Made by a program: the position numbers and the translations under genes | NCBI GenBank assembly: GCA_003670575.1 | Contig: QWRD01000001.1 | Location: 225,793-289,792 of the forward strand | Direction of reading: 5' to 3' | From: Chloroflexota bacterium | Lineage (GTDB): Bacteria > Chloroflexota > Dehalococcoidia > UBA2979 | Length of the DNA stretch: 64,000 nt | Part shown: positions 25,963 through 34,125 of the stretch, in pieces | Numbering within the stretch: position 1 is the first letter of the stretch | Layout of the letters: every line of letters starts with the position of its first letter | The notes under the pieces: model-generated | The model's database searches: none | What the model saw: only the letters and a program-made list of their open reading frames with translations | What the model was told of the DNA's origin: nothing

Positions 25963-26823
25963 ATGTGCGCAATGCCCCTCCGCCCCAGCGCCGACGAAGC
26001 CATCGCGGCGTATCGCGCGGCTGTCGTTGCCAACCGCGCGCAGGTCGAGCGGTTGCGTGACCTGGTGCCTCCGGCGGGCGGTGACTTCTGGGTGGATCGC
26101 GCGGCCAGGTTCCGCCCGGGCGCGCTCGATGCGGAAGAGATGCCCGCGCTGGAAGCGATCGCCCTCCCCGATGACGTGTGGATGGACATCGGCGCGGGTG
26201 GTGGCCGGTTCGCGCTGCCCGTCGCACGGCTCGTGGCGCAGGTGATCGCCGTCGAGCCGTCGGCTGCGATGCGTGCGGTGCTGGCCGAGGCGTTCGCATC
26301 CGAGGCGCGCACGAACTACGAGGTGCTGGATCTGCGCTGGCCGCCGTCGCCGTCCGAAGCGTCGCAGGTGCCGGTTGTCGATGTCAGTCTGATCGCGAAC
26401 GTGCTGTACGACGCCGCCGACGTGGACGCGTTCCTCGCCGCCGCCGAGGCGCACACGCGCCGTCGATGCGTCGTCATCACCTCGGATCGGGCGCCGAGCA
26501 CGCCGGATGCCGACATCTGGCAGGCGCTGTACGGCGAGGCGCTGTGCCCACTGCCCGCGCTCACCGACTTCGTCGCGGTACTCGGTGCACTTGGACGTTG
26601 CTACGATATCACGACGTTCCCGGTGCGCGGTCCTGAACCGGTCACGCTGGATCGCGCGCTCGATGAGATGCGCTGGCGGTACTGGGTGGCGCCGGGATCC
26701 GATGCGGAAGCCCGCCTGGGCGAGCTGTTCCACCAGCACTTCGGCCAGCCTTCCGGGCTGATCCAACTCCCGCCGCGGCGCAACTACTCCGCCGTGGTCT
26801 CGTGGGAACCCGCGCCCCGCTAG
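25963..26823 (+). CDS. Class I SAM-dependent methyltransferase
   Basis: 286-residue methyltransferase with motif I VWMDIGAGGGRFALPVA (about residues 72-88) and an acidic end of strand 2, VIAVEPSAAM. No substrate domain is recognised. The start at 25963 has AAGGG about 10 bases upstream; ATG 25972 is as good, and the 25906 start lies inside the palindromes. Divergent from padR-modABC and convergent with the sulfite-oxidase-fold gene 11 bases away. A link to molybdenum metabolism is positional only. Confidence 0.82.
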   Translation: MCAMPLRPSADEAIAAYRAAVVANRAQVERLRDLVPPAGGDFWVDRAARFRPGALDAEEMPALEAIALPDDVWMDIGAGGGRFALPVARLVAQVIAVEPSAAMRAVLAEAFASEARTNYEVLDLRWPPSPSEASQVPVVDVSLIANVLYDAADVDAFLAAAEAHTRRRCVVITSDRAPSTPDADIWQALYGEALCPLPALTDFVAVLGALGRCYDITTFPVRGPEPVTLDRALDEMRWRYWVAPGSDAEARLGELFHQHFGQPSGLIQLPPRRNYSAVVSWEPAPR

Positions 26824-26834
26824 CGCACGCCCCG

Positions 26835-27686
26835 TTACCCCTCGCGCAGTTCGATGCTGACGATGCCCTTCGCCCACCGCCCCGGCTTGCGGTCGAACGG
26901 CACGATGAGCCGTGCCGCGCCGTCATCCGGTGAGAGCGGCGCGCCATCGTGTCGTGTCGCGACGATCACATCACCGTTCATGAACCGCGGCTCAATCTCT
27001 CCACCGGCGATCACGACGGCATGCCCGTCCGCGCCGCGTATCACTACCACCTTGCTGAGAAAGTCCTCGTGGGCCTGTGGGTCGAGTTGGATCCCGGCTG
27101 CGTCCAGCAGCTCGTACAGACGCGCGCCGCTGTATCCGCGCGGCGTGATCGGCGCGCCGCCGTGCCCGGACGCCGCCACTGTGGTCACGTCGATCGTGGT
27201 GCCCTGCGCGAGCGCGACCGCATCGAGGGTTGTCGGGCGGTCGAGCAGGCCGGAGAGCGGGAACGTCGCCGTTGATACGCTCGCCGGCTCGGGTGCGATC
27301 GTCTTCACCTCAATGCTCACGACACCTGCCACCGAACGGCCCGCGAGGTGGTCGCCGGTGAGCACCAGTCGTACCCCCGCGCGCACGGGCTCCCCGTCCT
27401 GCTCCGTCGCGAGGATCACGTCCTTCCTGCTGGCGTTTGGCCAGACCTCGGCGACCGCAATCGTCACCTTCGCGCCGTCCTCCGCCTCGACGAGGAAGTA
27501 CCCGTTCGCGAGCGCGCCGCCGCCGAGCTTCACCGGCAACATGCCCGTAGCGACCGCGTAGTCGTACAACGAGACGCCCCGGAACGACCGATCCGCCGAC
27601 GACCGTGGGTTGCGCATCGTCGCAGTCAGCGAACGTGTCTCCAGTCCGCTCAACGCATTCAGGATTACGGCTGCTCGGTCATCCAC
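26835..27686 (-). CDS. Tandem sulfite-oxidase-fold (molybdopterin-domain-like) protein lacking cysteine
   Basis: Two copies of a domain resembling the molybdopterin-binding fold of sulfite oxidase. Copy 2 reads FPLSGLLDRPTTLD ... GYSGARLYELLDAAGIQL ... VVVIRGADGHAVVIAGGEIE ... LIVPFDRKPGRWAKGIVSIEL, matching the small C-terminal part of that fold, and copy 1 repeats the pattern (SLYDYAVATG ... YFLVEAEDGAKVTIAVAEVWP ... LVLTGDHLAGRSVAGVVSIEV). The whole protein contains no cysteine, so the molybdenum-ligating Cys is missing and it is probably not an oxidoreductase. GTG 27686 has GGGAG upstream; ATG 27701 has none. Its place beside modABC suggests cofactor binding, storage or sensing, as inference. 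Confidence 0.7.
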   Translation of the reverse strand: MDDRAAVILNALSGLETRSLTATMRNPRSSADRSFRGVSLYDYAVATGMLPVKLGGGALANGYFLVEAEDGAKVTIAVAEVWPNASRKDVILATEQDGEPVRAGVRLVLTGDHLAGRSVAGVVSIEVKTIAPEPASVSTATFPLSGLLDRPTTLDAVALAQGTTIDVTTVAASGHGGAPITPRGYSGARLYELLDAAGIQLDPQAHEDFLSKVVVIRGADGHAVVIAGGEIEPRFMNGDVIVATRHDGAPLSPDDGAARLIVPFDRKPGRWAKGIVSIELREG

Positions 27687-27801
27687 GTGTGTCTCCCTCA
27701 TCTATCGATCGAAGCGCGCCTCGCTCGGCAACTGGCATATCATCGTGCATAGGCCGCTCGGCCGCCGCATCCGAGGCATGTACTGCAAAGGTCCGAACAC
27801 C

Positions 27802-28731
27802 ATGGCGCTCTTCCTCTCCAACGACGATGTCAGCGGGCTGCTCTCGGTCGCCGAGTGTGTCGAGGTGCTGGAGGATCTGTTCCAGCAGGAGGGGCGCGGA
27901 CTGGTCGAGAACCTGCCGAGGCGGCGCGCGCGCTATGGTCGCGCCGGCACCTCGTTGATGGGTGGTGCCGTGCTGGGATCACAGGCGTACGGGGTACGCC
28001 ACTCGACACACTCGCTGCTCTACAACACGGAAACGGGCGCGCTGGACGCGGTCTTTGAGCCGGGGACGCTGGCTTGGATCCGCACCGGTGCGGCGTCCGG
28101 CGTGGCCGCGAAGTATCTCGCAGCCTCGGACGCCTCGGTGGTTGGGATGATTGGCACCGGGCGGCAGGCCATCACGCAGATCGAGGCGATTTGCGCCGTG
28201 CGTCCGGTGAAGCAGGTGAAAGTCTTCAGCCGCACCGAGGCGACGCGCACCGCCTTCGCTCGTGAGATGACGGAACGGCTGGGCGTGGAAGTGGTGCCCG
28301 TCGCCACCACCGAGGCAAGTGTGCAGGGCTCGCAGATCGTGATCGCGATCACCAACGCGCGCGAGCCGGTGTTCGACGGCAACCTCATCGAGCCGGGGGC
28401 ATGCGTGATCGCGGCTGGCTCCAACTCCTACGCGAAGCGAGAGGTGGATACGACGACGATCCAGCGCGCGAGTGTGGTGGCGGTGGACAACCTGGAGCAG
28501 GCGAAGATCGAATGTGGCGAGCTGATCTGGGCCGTCGATCGCGGCGAGTTCCGCTGGCAGCAGGCCGTGGAACTGCACCGCATCGTGAGCGGGCAGGTGT
28601 CGGGCCGGCCGACCGCCGACGCCATCACGCTGTTCGAGAGCCAGGGCATTGGCATCGAGGATGTCGCGGCGATGTCCTACGTGCTGCGCAAGGCGCGCAC
28701 GGCTGAGGTCGGAGTGCAACTGCCGTTCTAG
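27802..28731 (+). CDS. Ornithine cyclodeaminase/mu-crystallin family protein
   Basis: 309-residue NAD(P)-binding protein. GVRHSTHSLLYNTETGALDAVFEPGTLAWIRTGAASGVAAKYLA is the substrate-side block, where the Arg-Thr-Gly-Ala-Ala motif is diagnostic. VVGMIGTGRQAITQIEAI is the Rossmann GxGxQ. ARRRARYGRAG and LMGGAVLG follow the family pattern. Members are ornithine cyclodeaminase, alanine dehydrogenase or ketimine reductases; the activity here is unknown. ATG 27802 has AAAGGT upstream. Divergent from the sulfite-oxidase-fold gene. Confidence 0.9.
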   Translation: MALFLSNDDVSGLLSVAECVEVLEDLFQQEGRGLVENLPRRRARYGRAGTSLMGGAVLGSQAYGVRHSTHSLLYNTETGALDAVFEPGTLAWIRTGAASGVAAKYLAASDASVVGMIGTGRQAITQIEAICAVRPVKQVKVFSRTEATRTAFAREMTERLGVEVVPVATTEASVQGSQIVIAITNAREPVFDGNLIEPGACVIAAGSNSYAKREVDTTTIQRASVVAVDNLEQAKIECGELIWAVDRGEFRWQQAVELHRIVSGQVSGRPTADAITLFESQGIGIEDVAAMSYVLRKARTAEVGVQLPF

Positions 28732-28812
28732 TCACGCGCCATCGATGGCATAGCGCCGATCCGCGCTCCCTCGGCATGAGGGGGCGGCACATTCGGGATG
28801 GGGAGATGAGCG

Positions 28813-29253
28813 ATGAGCACAGCCTTTGTGCGGCACTTCGTGGAAATGTTGGCGGCGATGGCGGTTGGGATGATGGTGTTCGGCATGACCGGCCGCGCGA
28901 CCTTCTCACTCTTCGACGCAGCGAGCCTCCTCGGCAACTCGACGGTGTGGGTGATGGCGATGGCCACCTACATGACCATCGCGATGGCCGTCTGGATGCG
29001 ATACCGCGGTCACGGCTGGGGGCGCATCACAGAGATGGGCGCGGCGATGTACGTGCCGTTCGTGCTGCTGCTGGTGCCGCTGTGGGCGGGACTTATCTCA
29101 GAGCACATGCTGAACCTGCTGGGGCACGTGCTCATGGTGCTGTTCATGCTGGGCGCGATGCTGTTGCGTCGGGACGAGTACTCGCACGATCACTCGCAGC
29201 ACGCGGCGGCTGGCCTCGATGGTCACGAGGCGATGCACGGCATGCATCACTGA
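28813..29253 (+). CDS. Four-helix membrane protein with His-rich tail
   Basis: 146 residues, not assigned to a family I can name. Four hydrophobic helices, unusually rich in methionine (MLAAMAVGMMVFGM, MAMATYMTIAMAVWM, HMLNLLGHVLMVLFMLGAMLL), are followed by a hydrophilic tail with His in DHSQHAAAGLDGHEAMHGMHH. Met-rich helices plus a His/Met tail suggest metal (copper, nickel or zinc) binding or handling; this is inference. GGGGAG lies 7 bases before the ATG. It follows the cyclodeaminase gene by 81 bases and may be co-transcribed. Confidence 0.75.
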   Translation: MSTAFVRHFVEMLAAMAVGMMVFGMTGRATFSLFDAASLLGNSTVWVMAMATYMTIAMAVWMRYRGHGWGRITEMGAAMYVPFVLLLVPLWAGLISEHMLNLLGHVLMVLFMLGAMLLRRDEYSHDHSQHAAAGLDGHEAMHGMHH

Positions 29254-29302
29254 GCAGCGGGCCACCAACGTGTGGCGGTGACAGTGGGGCGCGCCCGATG
29301 CG

Positions 29303-30280
29303 CTAGACCTCTGCCCCGTCCACCCACGCGCGGATCAGGTGGTGCGCTATCGCCACGCGATCCGGGAGGACCAAGTCTGGGTTCGTGCCGTCGAGGGCAC
29401 GACGCGCCTCGTCGCGGGTGAACCAGCGAGCCTCGCCGATCTCCGTACCGTCCGGGCGCACGTGATCGCTCGTCGCCTCCGCGAAGCAGCCGATCATCAG
29501 CGTGGCGGGGAAGGGCCACGCCTGCGAGGAGTGATAGCGCACGCGGCCGAGGCTGACCTCGCACTCCTCGTACGCCTCGCGCACGACGGCGTCTTCAATG
29601 GTCTCGCCTGGCTCCACGTACCCCGCGAGGCACGAGAAGCGATTCGCGGCGCCCGTAGGCCGGTGGCCGAGTAGGCATCGGTCACCGCGCGTGATCAGCA
29701 CGATCATCGAGGGCGACACCGACGGATAGTGGCGCGCCCCGCAGGCCAGGCACTGTCGTCGTGCGCCGCCCTCCAGCGCCTGCGTCTCACCTCCGCACAT
29801 CGCGCAGAAACGATGTGTGCGGTGCCAGTCCAGCATCGACCGCGCCTGCGCGAAGATGCCCGCCTCTGCCGCCGCCAGCGAGGCACCGATGGCACGGGCT
29901 TCGCCGAACTCGATGCCGGGCAGACTCGCCTCGGCGAGACGCAGGGGGTCGGCGGCGACAGCGAAGTGGGGCACTCCATCCAACGTCCCCAGAAGCACCT
30001 CCTCGCTGCCCCCGGAGGCGAGACGCACGGTCTCGCGGTCCAGCCACGCGAGGCGGGTCAACTCGCCAGGGGTGACCGGAGGCTGGAGGTTGTGCAGCAG
30101 CAGGTAGCGCCCGTGCTCGTGGTCGCGCTGGGTGATGATCCACGCCTCATCCCCGCGCTGGGCAGGGACGCGGTCGAGCGGGTTGGAGCCGAAGACGTAG
30201 GCGGCGCTGGCCGCGTTCGGCGGCTTGCTCGGCGGGTTGTCTCCCCGAGGTGCATCGCCCGTCTGAGCGTCGGTTGCCAT
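29303..30280 (-). CDS. nudC: NADH pyrophosphatase / NAD-capped RNA hydrolase (NudC)
   Basis: 325-residue NudC. The zinc ribbon CAMCGGETQALEGGARRQCLACGARHYPSV precedes the catalytic domain. The Nudix box is GYVEPGETIEDAVVREAYEECEV, with the usual REx2EE core but Glu where the late Gly is expected. SQAWPFPATLM is the NudC-specific SQPWPFPxS-type motif that marks NAD(H) specificity. It cleaves NAD(H) to NMN(H) and AMP and removes NAD caps from RNA. The start at 30280 has AAAGG upstream; GTG 30304 is an alternative. Confidence 0.92.
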   Translation of the reverse strand: MATDAQTGDAPRGDNPPSKPPNAASAAYVFGSNPLDRVPAQRGDEAWIITQRDHEHGRYLLLHNLQPPVTPGELTRLAWLDRETVRLASGGSEEVLLGTLDGVPHFAVAADPLRLAEASLPGIEFGEARAIGASLAAAEAGIFAQARSMLDWHRTHRFCAMCGGETQALEGGARRQCLACGARHYPSVSPSMIVLITRGDRCLLGHRPTGAANRFSCLAGYVEPGETIEDAVVREAYEECEVSLGRVRYHSSQAWPFPATLMIGCFAEATSDHVRPDGTEIGEARWFTRDEARRALDGTNPDLVLPDRVAIAHHLIRAWVDGAEV

Positions 30281-30351
30281 CGTCTGCCGCCTTTCGTTGG
30301 CCACGTCGGCCGGCCGCGATTATCGCACGAGGGTGTAGTGCCGGACCGAGG

Positions 30352-31659
30352 CTAGCGGCTACCGGGGGCGGCGCCAGCAGTGGCCGCCGAATCGCCTGTC
30401 TCGGACTCGCGCGCAGGGACCGCGCCAAGGTCGGGGTCCCGCAACTCACGGCTGGCGGCCGCGATCCCGCCGACGAACAGCACGCACGCGAGCGAGCCGC
30501 TGACCAGCGCCATCGCCGGACCAAAGACATCCGCCAGCGCGCCGGCGAGCGTGTAGCCCAGCGGCGGCGCGCCGCCGGCGAGCATGCTGCGGAACGCCTC
30601 GACGCGGCCGCGCATCGCGTCAGGCGAGATGGTGAGGATCACCGTGTTGCGCGGGATCATCTGGATCGAGTTCGTGGCACCGAGTAGCGCAGCCGCGACC
30701 AGGCTGAGCCAGAACCACGGCGAGAGCGCCAGCATGATCGCGGCGCCGCAGTACGCGAGCACCCCGCAGAGCGTGTACACCCCTTTGTAGCGAAAGTCGC
30801 CGAGCGAGAGGATGAACGCCGCTCCGGCCAGTGCTCCCACGCCCGGCGCCGCGCTCAGCAGCCCGAACCCGGTTGCCCCCACCCCCAGCGTCGCCGCGAA
30901 GATCGGGAGCAGCCCGCGGTACGAGCCGAGCGCGGTGGCACCGACATCGAGCGCCAGCAGCGAGACGATGACGGAGCGGCTGCGCACGAACTTGAGCCCG
31001 TCCAAGAAGCTTCGCCACGGGCTCTCCGCCACGGCGGGCGGGGTGGACGGCGTGCGCACGCCGAGGATCGCCATCATGGATGCGAGGTAGAGCAGCCCGT
31101 TCACGACGTACACCGGCCCGAGGTCGACGGCCGCGATCGCGATCCCGCCCAGCGCCGGACCGACGATTTGCGCGACCTGACCGATGGTGGCGTTGAGCCC
31201 GATGGCGTTCAGCAGTCGATCGGCGGGGACCAGCCGTGGGATCAGCGCGGTACGTGCCGGCTGCGTGAGCGCGGTGAACGCGGCGTTCAGTGCCGTGACG
31301 AGGTACAGGTGCCACACCTCGACGCGTCCGAGCAGCGTCAGCGCCGCCAGCGCCAGCATCAGCAGCCCGTTCGCGAGTTGTCCCGCCTGGATGAGCCGCA
31401 CGCGATTGACGCGATCGGCGATCACCCCGCCCACCAGCGACAGCGCGATATGCGGGACCGCTCGAGCGAGCCCCGTCAGACCGATAAGCAACGCGCTGCC
31501 GGTGATGAGGTACACCTGCCACAGCACCGCGACCTGAACGAGCTGCGCACCCAGCGAGGTCAGCAGGAAGGAGATGGAGAACGCCCGATAGTCGGGGTAC
31601 GCGAGCGCGGAAAGCGCCTGCCGGAGGCCGGGCCGCGCCGAGGGTCGTTGCTGTGCCAT
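30352..31659 (-). CDS. MFS transporter (MFS_3 / enterobactin-exporter-like)
   Basis: 435 residues with twelve helices. LAYPDYRAFSISFLLTSLGAQLVQVAVLWQVYLITGSALLIGLTGLARAVPHIALSLVGGVIADRVNRVRLI is the diagnostic N-half of the EntS/MFS_3 group, with the helix 2-3 loop ADRVNRVR. LNATIGQVAQIVGPALGGIAI and PRNTVILTISPDAMRGRVEAF are group-specific. Likely an exporter of a siderophore-like or toxic compound; no biosynthetic genes are adjacent. It precedes nudC by 71 bases on the same strand. It resembles the MFS protein at 44.1 kb. Confidence 0.9.
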   Translation of the reverse strand: MAQQRPSARPGLRQALSALAYPDYRAFSISFLLTSLGAQLVQVAVLWQVYLITGSALLIGLTGLARAVPHIALSLVGGVIADRVNRVRLIQAGQLANGLLMLALAALTLLGRVEVWHLYLVTALNAAFTALTQPARTALIPRLVPADRLLNAIGLNATIGQVAQIVGPALGGIAIAAVDLGPVYVVNGLLYLASMMAILGVRTPSTPPAVAESPWRSFLDGLKFVRSRSVIVSLLALDVGATALGSYRGLLPIFAATLGVGATGFGLLSAAPGVGALAGAAFILSLGDFRYKGVYTLCGVLAYCGAAIMLALSPWFWLSLVAAALLGATNSIQMIPRNTVILTISPDAMRGRVEAFRSMLAGGAPPLGYTLAGALADVFGPAMALVSGSLACVLFVGGIAAASRELRDPDLGAVPARESETGDSAATAGAAPGSR

Positions 31660-31733
31660 CGCCTGATTTCTGTGGGTTGGGGTGCGGCCAGTCTACACAT
31701 TCGCGTGAAGGGGAGCGTTCGAAGGCCACCTCG

Positions 31734-31779
31734 ACCCCCACCCCAACCCTCCCCCATAGAGGGGGGGTGAGGGCTCCCG
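31734..31779. repeat. Dispersed GC-rich palindromic repeat, copy 3
   Basis: CCCACCCCAACCCTCCCCC, a short CATAGA centre, then GGGGGGGTGAGGGCTCC. The first 19 bases match copy 2 exactly and the GTGAGGGCTC ending matches copies 1 and 2. It lies in the 217-base gap between the divergent MFS and cysH genes; nothing else is seen there apart from the cysH ribosome site. Confidence 0.75.
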
Positions 31780-31876
31780 TCCGCCGCAGCCTCCACCTCC
31801 CATAGCGCAGGACACCGCACTATCCTGAGCGGGCCAGTCCTGCGGTACTCAGCCCGCGCGGAACGAGGAGGAATCG

Positions 31877-32611
31877 ATGGTCATCGACGCTCAGCAGGTC
31901 GACGCGCTCGCAGCGGAGCTGGACGCGATGCATCCGGCGGACATCATGAAGCGCGCGCAGCAGGAGTATGGCGCCGAGCTGGCGATCTCCTTCAGCGGCG
32001 CTGAGGATGTCGTGCTGGTGGATATGGCGTCGCGGACCGGGCTGCCGTTCCGCGTGTTCACTCTGGACACCGCGCGGCTGCACGCGCAGACCTACAAGTT
32101 CCTCGACACCGTTCGGGAGCGCTACGGCGTGCCGATCGAGGCGTACTTCCCGCAGCCGGAGGGCGTGCAGGACCTGGTGCGCGCGAAGGGGTACTTCTCC
32201 TTCTTCGAGGACGGGCACACCGAGTGCTGCGGGATCCGGAAGGTGGAGCCGCTGCGCCGCGCGCTCGCCTCGGTCCCGGCGTACGTCACCGGCCAGCGTC
32301 GCGACCAGAGTCCCGGCACGCGCGCCGCGATTCCCGTCGTGCAGGTGGACACCGCGTTCTCCACGCCCGGGCACACGCTGGTGAAGTTCAACCCGCTGGC
32401 CAACTGGAGTGCGGGCAAAGTCTGGCAGTGGATTCGGGAGCACGACGTGCCCTACAACCCGCTGCACGACGTCGGGTTCCGCTCGATCGGTTGCGAGCCG
32501 TGCACCAGGGCCACCAACCCCGGCGAGCATGAGCGCGAGGGCAGGTGGTGGTGGGAAGAGGCGACGAAGCGGGAGTGCGGTCTGCACATCATCAATCTAG
32601 GTAACGAGTAG
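31877..32611 (+). CDS. cysH: Assimilatory adenylyl-sulfate (APS) reductase
   Basis: 244-residue sulfonucleotide reductase that makes sulfite from APS. Cys117-Cys118 (TECCGIRK) and Cys206/Cys209 (SIGCEPCTR) are the ligands of the 4Fe-4S cluster found in APS-type but not PAPS-type enzymes. Cys234 in ECGLH is the catalytic nucleophile. SFSGAEDVVLVDM is the nucleotide loop. GAGGAGGAA precedes the ATG. No sulfate adenylyltransferase or sulfite reductase gene is adjacent. The TauE/SafE carrier and the broken SulP transporter in the window also concern sulfur oxyanions. Confidence 0.94.
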   Translation: MVIDAQQVDALAAELDAMHPADIMKRAQQEYGAELAISFSGAEDVVLVDMASRTGLPFRVFTLDTARLHAQTYKFLDTVRERYGVPIEAYFPQPEGVQDLVRAKGYFSFFEDGHTECCGIRKVEPLRRALASVPAYVTGQRRDQSPGTRAAIPVVQVDTAFSTPGHTLVKFNPLANWSAGKVWQWIREHDVPYNPLHDVGFRSIGCEPCTRATNPGEHEREGRWWWEEATKRECGLHIINLGNE

Positions 32612-32735
32612 CTCGCTCTGCGAGGTACGGCACGCGCCGGAGGTTGTATAGTCCGGCGGCGTCGCTGCATTGTGGCGGCTCATACACGATGACGGAGGGG
32701 GCGACGCGTCCCCGTGCGTTGCGAGGGGGATGACG

Positions 32736-33482
32736 ATGGCAGGTCCACTGGACGGTCAGGTGGCGGTGGTGACGGGCAGCAGCCGTGGCATTGGCCGGGC
32801 GTGCGTGATGGAGCTCGCTCGGGCGGGCGCAACCGTGGTCGTGAACTACGCGGCCAACCAGCCGGCCGCGAACGCGACGCTCATGGACATCCTGAAAGAG
32901 GGCGGCAGCGGCATCGTCGTGCGCGCCGACGTCTCCGACCCGGAGCAGGCCAAGCAACTGATCGACACCGCCATCGAGTCGTACGACAAGGTCGACATCC
33001 TGGTGAATAACGCCGGGATCAACCGCGACCGCACCATCGCCCGCATGTCGACGGACGAGTGGGACACGGTCATCAAGACCGACCTCTCCTCCATGTTCTA
33101 CTGCACGGCGGCCGCTGTGCCCTCCATGCGTGAGCGGAACTACGGGCGGATCATCAACATCTCCTCGATCATCGGGCAGATGGGGAACGTCGGTCAGGCG
33201 AACTACGCGGCGGCCAAGGCGGGCATGATTGCGTTCACCAAGACCGCAGCGCGTGAGCTCGCTCGCAACCAGATCACCGTCAACGCGGTCTGCCCGGGCT
33301 TCGTCGAGACGGAGATGGTGGGCTCGCTGTCCGACGAGGTGAAGGCCGCCGTCCTCGCCAACATCCCGCTGGGGCGCTTCGGCACCGCCGAGGAGATTGC
33401 CGCCATCGTGCGCTTCCTGTGCGTCGAGGGTGGGTTCTTCACCGGCGCGCAGCTTTCGCCCAACGGCGGCCAGTACATGTAG
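32736..33482 (+). CDS. SDR family 3-oxoacyl-ACP/acetoacetyl-CoA reductase-like protein
   Basis: 248-residue classical SDR. TGSSRGIGRACVMELARAGATVVVNYA (cofactor, NADPH-type with Arg), NNAGINRDRTIARMSTDEWDTVIKTDLSSMFYC, Ser in INISSIIGQMGNVGQANYAAAKAG with catalytic Tyr and Lys, and the FabG/PhaB-like NAGINRD segment are all present. It reduces beta-ketoacyl thioesters. Whether on ACP (fatty acids) or CoA (polyhydroxyalkanoate) is not clear; no phaC or fab genes are near. A GAGGGGG ribosome site favours ATG 32736 over 32730. Confidence 0.91.
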   Translation: MAGPLDGQVAVVTGSSRGIGRACVMELARAGATVVVNYAANQPAANATLMDILKEGGSGIVVRADVSDPEQAKQLIDTAIESYDKVDILVNNAGINRDRTIARMSTDEWDTVIKTDLSSMFYCTAAAVPSMRERNYGRIINISSIIGQMGNVGQANYAAAKAGMIAFTKTAARELARNQITVNAVCPGFVETEMVGSLSDEVKAAVLANIPLGRFGTAEEIAAIVRFLCVEGGFFTGAQLSPNGGQYM

Positions 33483-33509
33483 CCTCGCCCGCCGCGGCTA
33501 TGCTCAAAG

Positions 33510-33530
33510 GTGTTAGAATTCGGCTAACAC
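33510..33530. promoter_or_regulatory. GTGTTAG/CTAACAC inverted repeat upstream of the HAD gene
   Basis: GTGTTAG (33510-33516) and CTAACAC (33524-33530) form a perfect 7-bp inverted repeat with spacer AATTCGG, 32 bases before the HAD start. TAGAAT (33514-33519) within it could serve as a -10 box, so the repeat may be an operator over the promoter. No regulator gene is adjacent. Confidence 0.45.
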
Positions 33531-33562
33531 ACGACCGGTACACACGGCGGGAAGTTGCACTC

Positions 33563-34027
33563 ATGAAGATCCTGATCAGCTTTGATATCGATGGCACGCT
33601 GGAGACAGGGGACCCCCCGGGGCGCGTCACCATGGAGATGGTGCGGCGTGCGCAGGAGTTGGGTTACATCATCGGCAGTGCGTCCGACCGTCCCGTGCCG
33701 GTGCAGAAGTCGATCTGGGAGAAGCACGGCATCGAGGTGGACTTCACCGTGCACAAGCACAAGCTCGACGAGGTGAAAGTCGCGTTCGAGGCGGACGAGT
33801 ACCACCACATCGGCGACACGAACATGGACGAGCATTACGCCGTCCTGCACGGGTTCCGCTATCTGGATGTGGCGATCCACAAGGCTGAGCCGTGGATGTT
33901 CATGGATGGCGAGGAGCAGACCGTGCCCCCGACCGAGCCAACCGCCGCGGCACCGACTGGCGGCATCGCCGTCACGATGGTCCCGAACTACGGACTGGAT
34001 GCGAACGGTGCACCAATCGCCGAGTAG
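33563..34027 (+). CDS. HAD superfamily protein, short form
   Basis: 154 residues. ILISFDIDGTLETGDP is HAD motif I with both aspartates (Asp8 and Asp10), GSASDRP gives the motif II Ser/Thr-type segment, KHKLDEVK the Lys, and HHIGDTNMDEHYA the motif III Asp pair. The cap is minimal. The C-terminal 30 residues (PPTEPTAAAPTGG ...) are a Pro/Ala-rich extension of no known role. Likely a small phosphatase or nucleotidase. GGGAAG precedes ATG 33563, and a palindrome lies upstream. Confidence 0.83.
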   Translation: MKILISFDIDGTLETGDPPGRVTMEMVRRAQELGYIIGSASDRPVPVQKSIWEKHGIEVDFTVHKHKLDEVKVAFEADEYHHIGDTNMDEHYAVLHGFRYLDVAIHKAEPWMFMDGEEQTVPPTEPTAAAPTGGIAVTMVPNYGLDANGAPIAE

Positions 34028-34075
34028 CGGCACACAGTCAGCGCGTTCGCACGCGCGGGCAGTGAGATGAACAAG

Positions 34076-34099
34076 CGGGCGGGTCGTGAGACCCGCCCG
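34076..34099. terminator. Bidirectional hairpin terminator
   Basis: CGGGCGGGTC (34076-34085), GTGA loop, GACCCGCCCG (34090-34099), then TTTGCTGTT on the plus strand and ACAA before it. It sits between the convergent HAD and 2-hydroxyacid dehydrogenase genes. Confidence 0.75.
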
Positions 34100-34125
34100 T
34101 TTGCTGTTCAGCCGCCGAGCCGCCG

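Noticed and set aside
28741..28812. Additional small gene between the cyclodeaminase and the His-tail protein
   Set aside because: Only 81 bases separate the two genes, and no start with a ribosome site and open frame is present other than the annotated one.
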